Below are positions 39,223 to 39,624 of a stretch of DNA of 39,624 bases, one piece after another (the stretch's first letter is position 1; each line of letters begins with the position of its first letter). Below the pieces are notes generated by a model. The model made no database searches, was not told the DNA's origin, and saw nothing but the letters and a program-made list of their open reading frames with translations. Source of the stretch: an uncultured Chlamydiae bacterium (GTDB lineage Bacteria > Chlamydiota > Chlamydiia > Chlamydiales > Rhabdochlamydiaceae); contig CAMFIG010000021.1 of the NCBI GenBank assembly GCA_945952445.1, forward strand, positions 1-39,624. The letters run 5' to 3'. The position numbers were made by a program, and so were the translations under genes.

Positions 39223-39328
39223 GTACGAAAGTTTAGCCCATTCTAAATGGGATTGTAAATATCATATCGTCTTTATTCCCAAAGGGAGAAATAAAGTGCT
39301 ATACGGGAAAATTCTGTATCTGAAGTAG
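39203..39328 (+). pseudogene. tnpA: IS200-type transposase TnpA, N-terminal fragment
   Basis: Forty-one codons remain. After METTSSSYESLAHS the sequence WDCKYHIVFIPKGRNKVLYG is the standard start of the Y1 HUH transposase of IS200. The HUH histidines and catalytic tyrosine, which lie further on, are gone, so the protein cannot be active. The frame ends at TAG 39326-39328 at the junction with intron sequence. Confidence 0.8.
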
Positions 39329-39329
39329 T

Positions 39330-39452
39330 AGGAAACATATCAAAGTCAAAGCAAAAGCCAACCCATATGATCCAAAATTTGCTGAATATTTTCAGATGAG
39401 GATTAGGAGAAAACAAATGAAGAGAAGCCGGACCCCTCGAAAATGGTCTTAG
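39330..39452 (+). pseudogene. Group II intron maturase, C-terminal fragment
   Basis: The frame reads RKHIKVKAKANPYDPKFAEY and ends in a basic tail (RRKQMKRSRTPRKWS) with a TAG at 39450-39452. The [K/R]-A-N-P-[Y/F]-D-P-x...Y-F motif is typical of the last part of intron-encoded reverse transcriptases. All RT and X domains are missing. Confidence 0.65.
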
Positions 39453-39460
39453 AAAGGCTT

Positions 39461-39535
39461 GAGCCGTGTGAGGGGAAACTTTCACGCACGGTTCTTAGAG
39501 GAGCTGACCACAGCAATGTGGTCTGCTTACTCGAT
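39461..39535 (+). ncRNA. Group II intron domains V and VI (3' end)
   Basis: The 34 bases 39461-39494 begin GAGCCGTGTGAGG and end CACGCACGGTTC. They fold as domain V: GAGCCGTG/CACGGTTC lower stem carrying the AGC triad, a two-base bulge, and a GAAA loop. Domain VI follows (39498-39532; GACCACA/TGTGGTC stem with GCAA loop, outer GAG...CTC), with an unpaired A at 39529, the place of the branch point. The intron would end at AT 39534-39535. Only the 3' end is present, so it cannot splice alone. Confidence 0.8.
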
Positions 39536-39624
39536 AAACTGCCGTCATGAAAATAATCTGCATATTTAGCAGTAATTCCCGCTAGAAAAATAATGATCGA
39601 CTGATTCTTAGGCGATTTTACACA

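Larger units (their letters stand above)
39079..39328 (+). mobile_element. IS200-type insertion sequence, truncated
   Basis: The left part of an IS200/IS605-family element remains. It begins with an imperfect hairpin (GCCACTGG/CCAGTGGGC, 39088-39109, within a wider GAGC...GCTC repeat), as expected for the end recognised by a Y1 transposase. It continues with a leader holding nested hairpins and the N-terminus of tnpA. The right end and most of tnpA are absent; group II intron sequence follows. Confidence 0.65.

Noticed and set aside
1-39624. CRISPR array, rRNA genes or prophage structural genes
   Set aside because: No regularly spaced repeats, rRNA sequence or capsid/tail motifs were seen anywhere in the window.

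Overview
The window reads as chromosomal DNA of a member of the Chlamydiae, most likely an amoeba-type (Parachlamydiales-like) relative rather than a classical Chlamydia. The main reason is the block comEC - ndh <> hprK - ptsH - ptsI >< ybaB - dnaX, which (from memory, not searched) resembles the chlamydial order around comEC/ptsH/ptsI/ybaB/dnaX. Supporting signs are a groEL paralogue without groES, a short recO, cydAB, a sigma-54 activator, a SulP carrier and an effector-like protein. Genus cannot be fixed from the sequence alone.

Layout. 1-2030 is accessory: a frameshifted DUF5677-type gene, a zinc-ribbon/small membrane protein pair and a small orphan ORF, ending at a terminator behind tRNA-Leu(GAG). 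2.2-6.3 kb holds recO, a DMT exporter, a small membrane protein, tRNA-Arg, rlmN and a long-form hibernation factor (hpf). 6.25-10.7 kb is a tightly overlapped cluster: a PD-(D/E)XK-like protein, a DUF115 protein, a MORN-2 repeat protein and a second DUF115 protein. 10.7-13.1 kb has an NtrC-type activator with a degenerate receiver, a lipoprotein of the M15 peptidase type and tRNA-Leu(CAA). 13.1-14.5 kb looks like an island scar next to that tRNA (AlbA_2 fragment, inverted repeats, a metallophosphoesterase).

14.5-24.6 kb is the conserved core: comEC, NADH dehydrogenase 2, the regulatory PTS trio (HPr kinase, HPr, enzyme I), ybaB, dnaX and a 7TM-HD c-di-AMP phosphodiesterase. 24.6-25.9 kb encodes a probable effector with a nuclear-localisation-like N-terminus and a possible ADP-ribosyltransferase-like C-terminus. 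25.9-30.3 kb (minus strand) carries an SDR enzyme, a phosphohexomutase, a YkgJ Cys-cluster protein, a metallophosphoesterase whose start lies inside a perfect 14-bp inverted repeat, and a very basic protein. 30.5-36.5 kb has SulP, a family 9 glycosyltransferase, groEL paralogue, CoaX-like protein, rsmI and tRNA-Cys. 36.6-39.0 kb is cydAB.

The end of the window (39.08-39.54 kb) is a mobile-element graveyard: the left end and N-terminus of an IS200-type tnpA, complete with a hairpin masking its ribosome binding site, joined to the 3' end of a group II intron (maturase C-terminus, domain V and domain VI).

The best candidates for something new are the effector-like protein at 24638-25939, the DUF115/MORN-2/DUF115 cluster, and the CoaX-like/GroEL-paralogue pair. 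All coordinates and motifs were read by eye; family names come from recognised motifs, not from searches.
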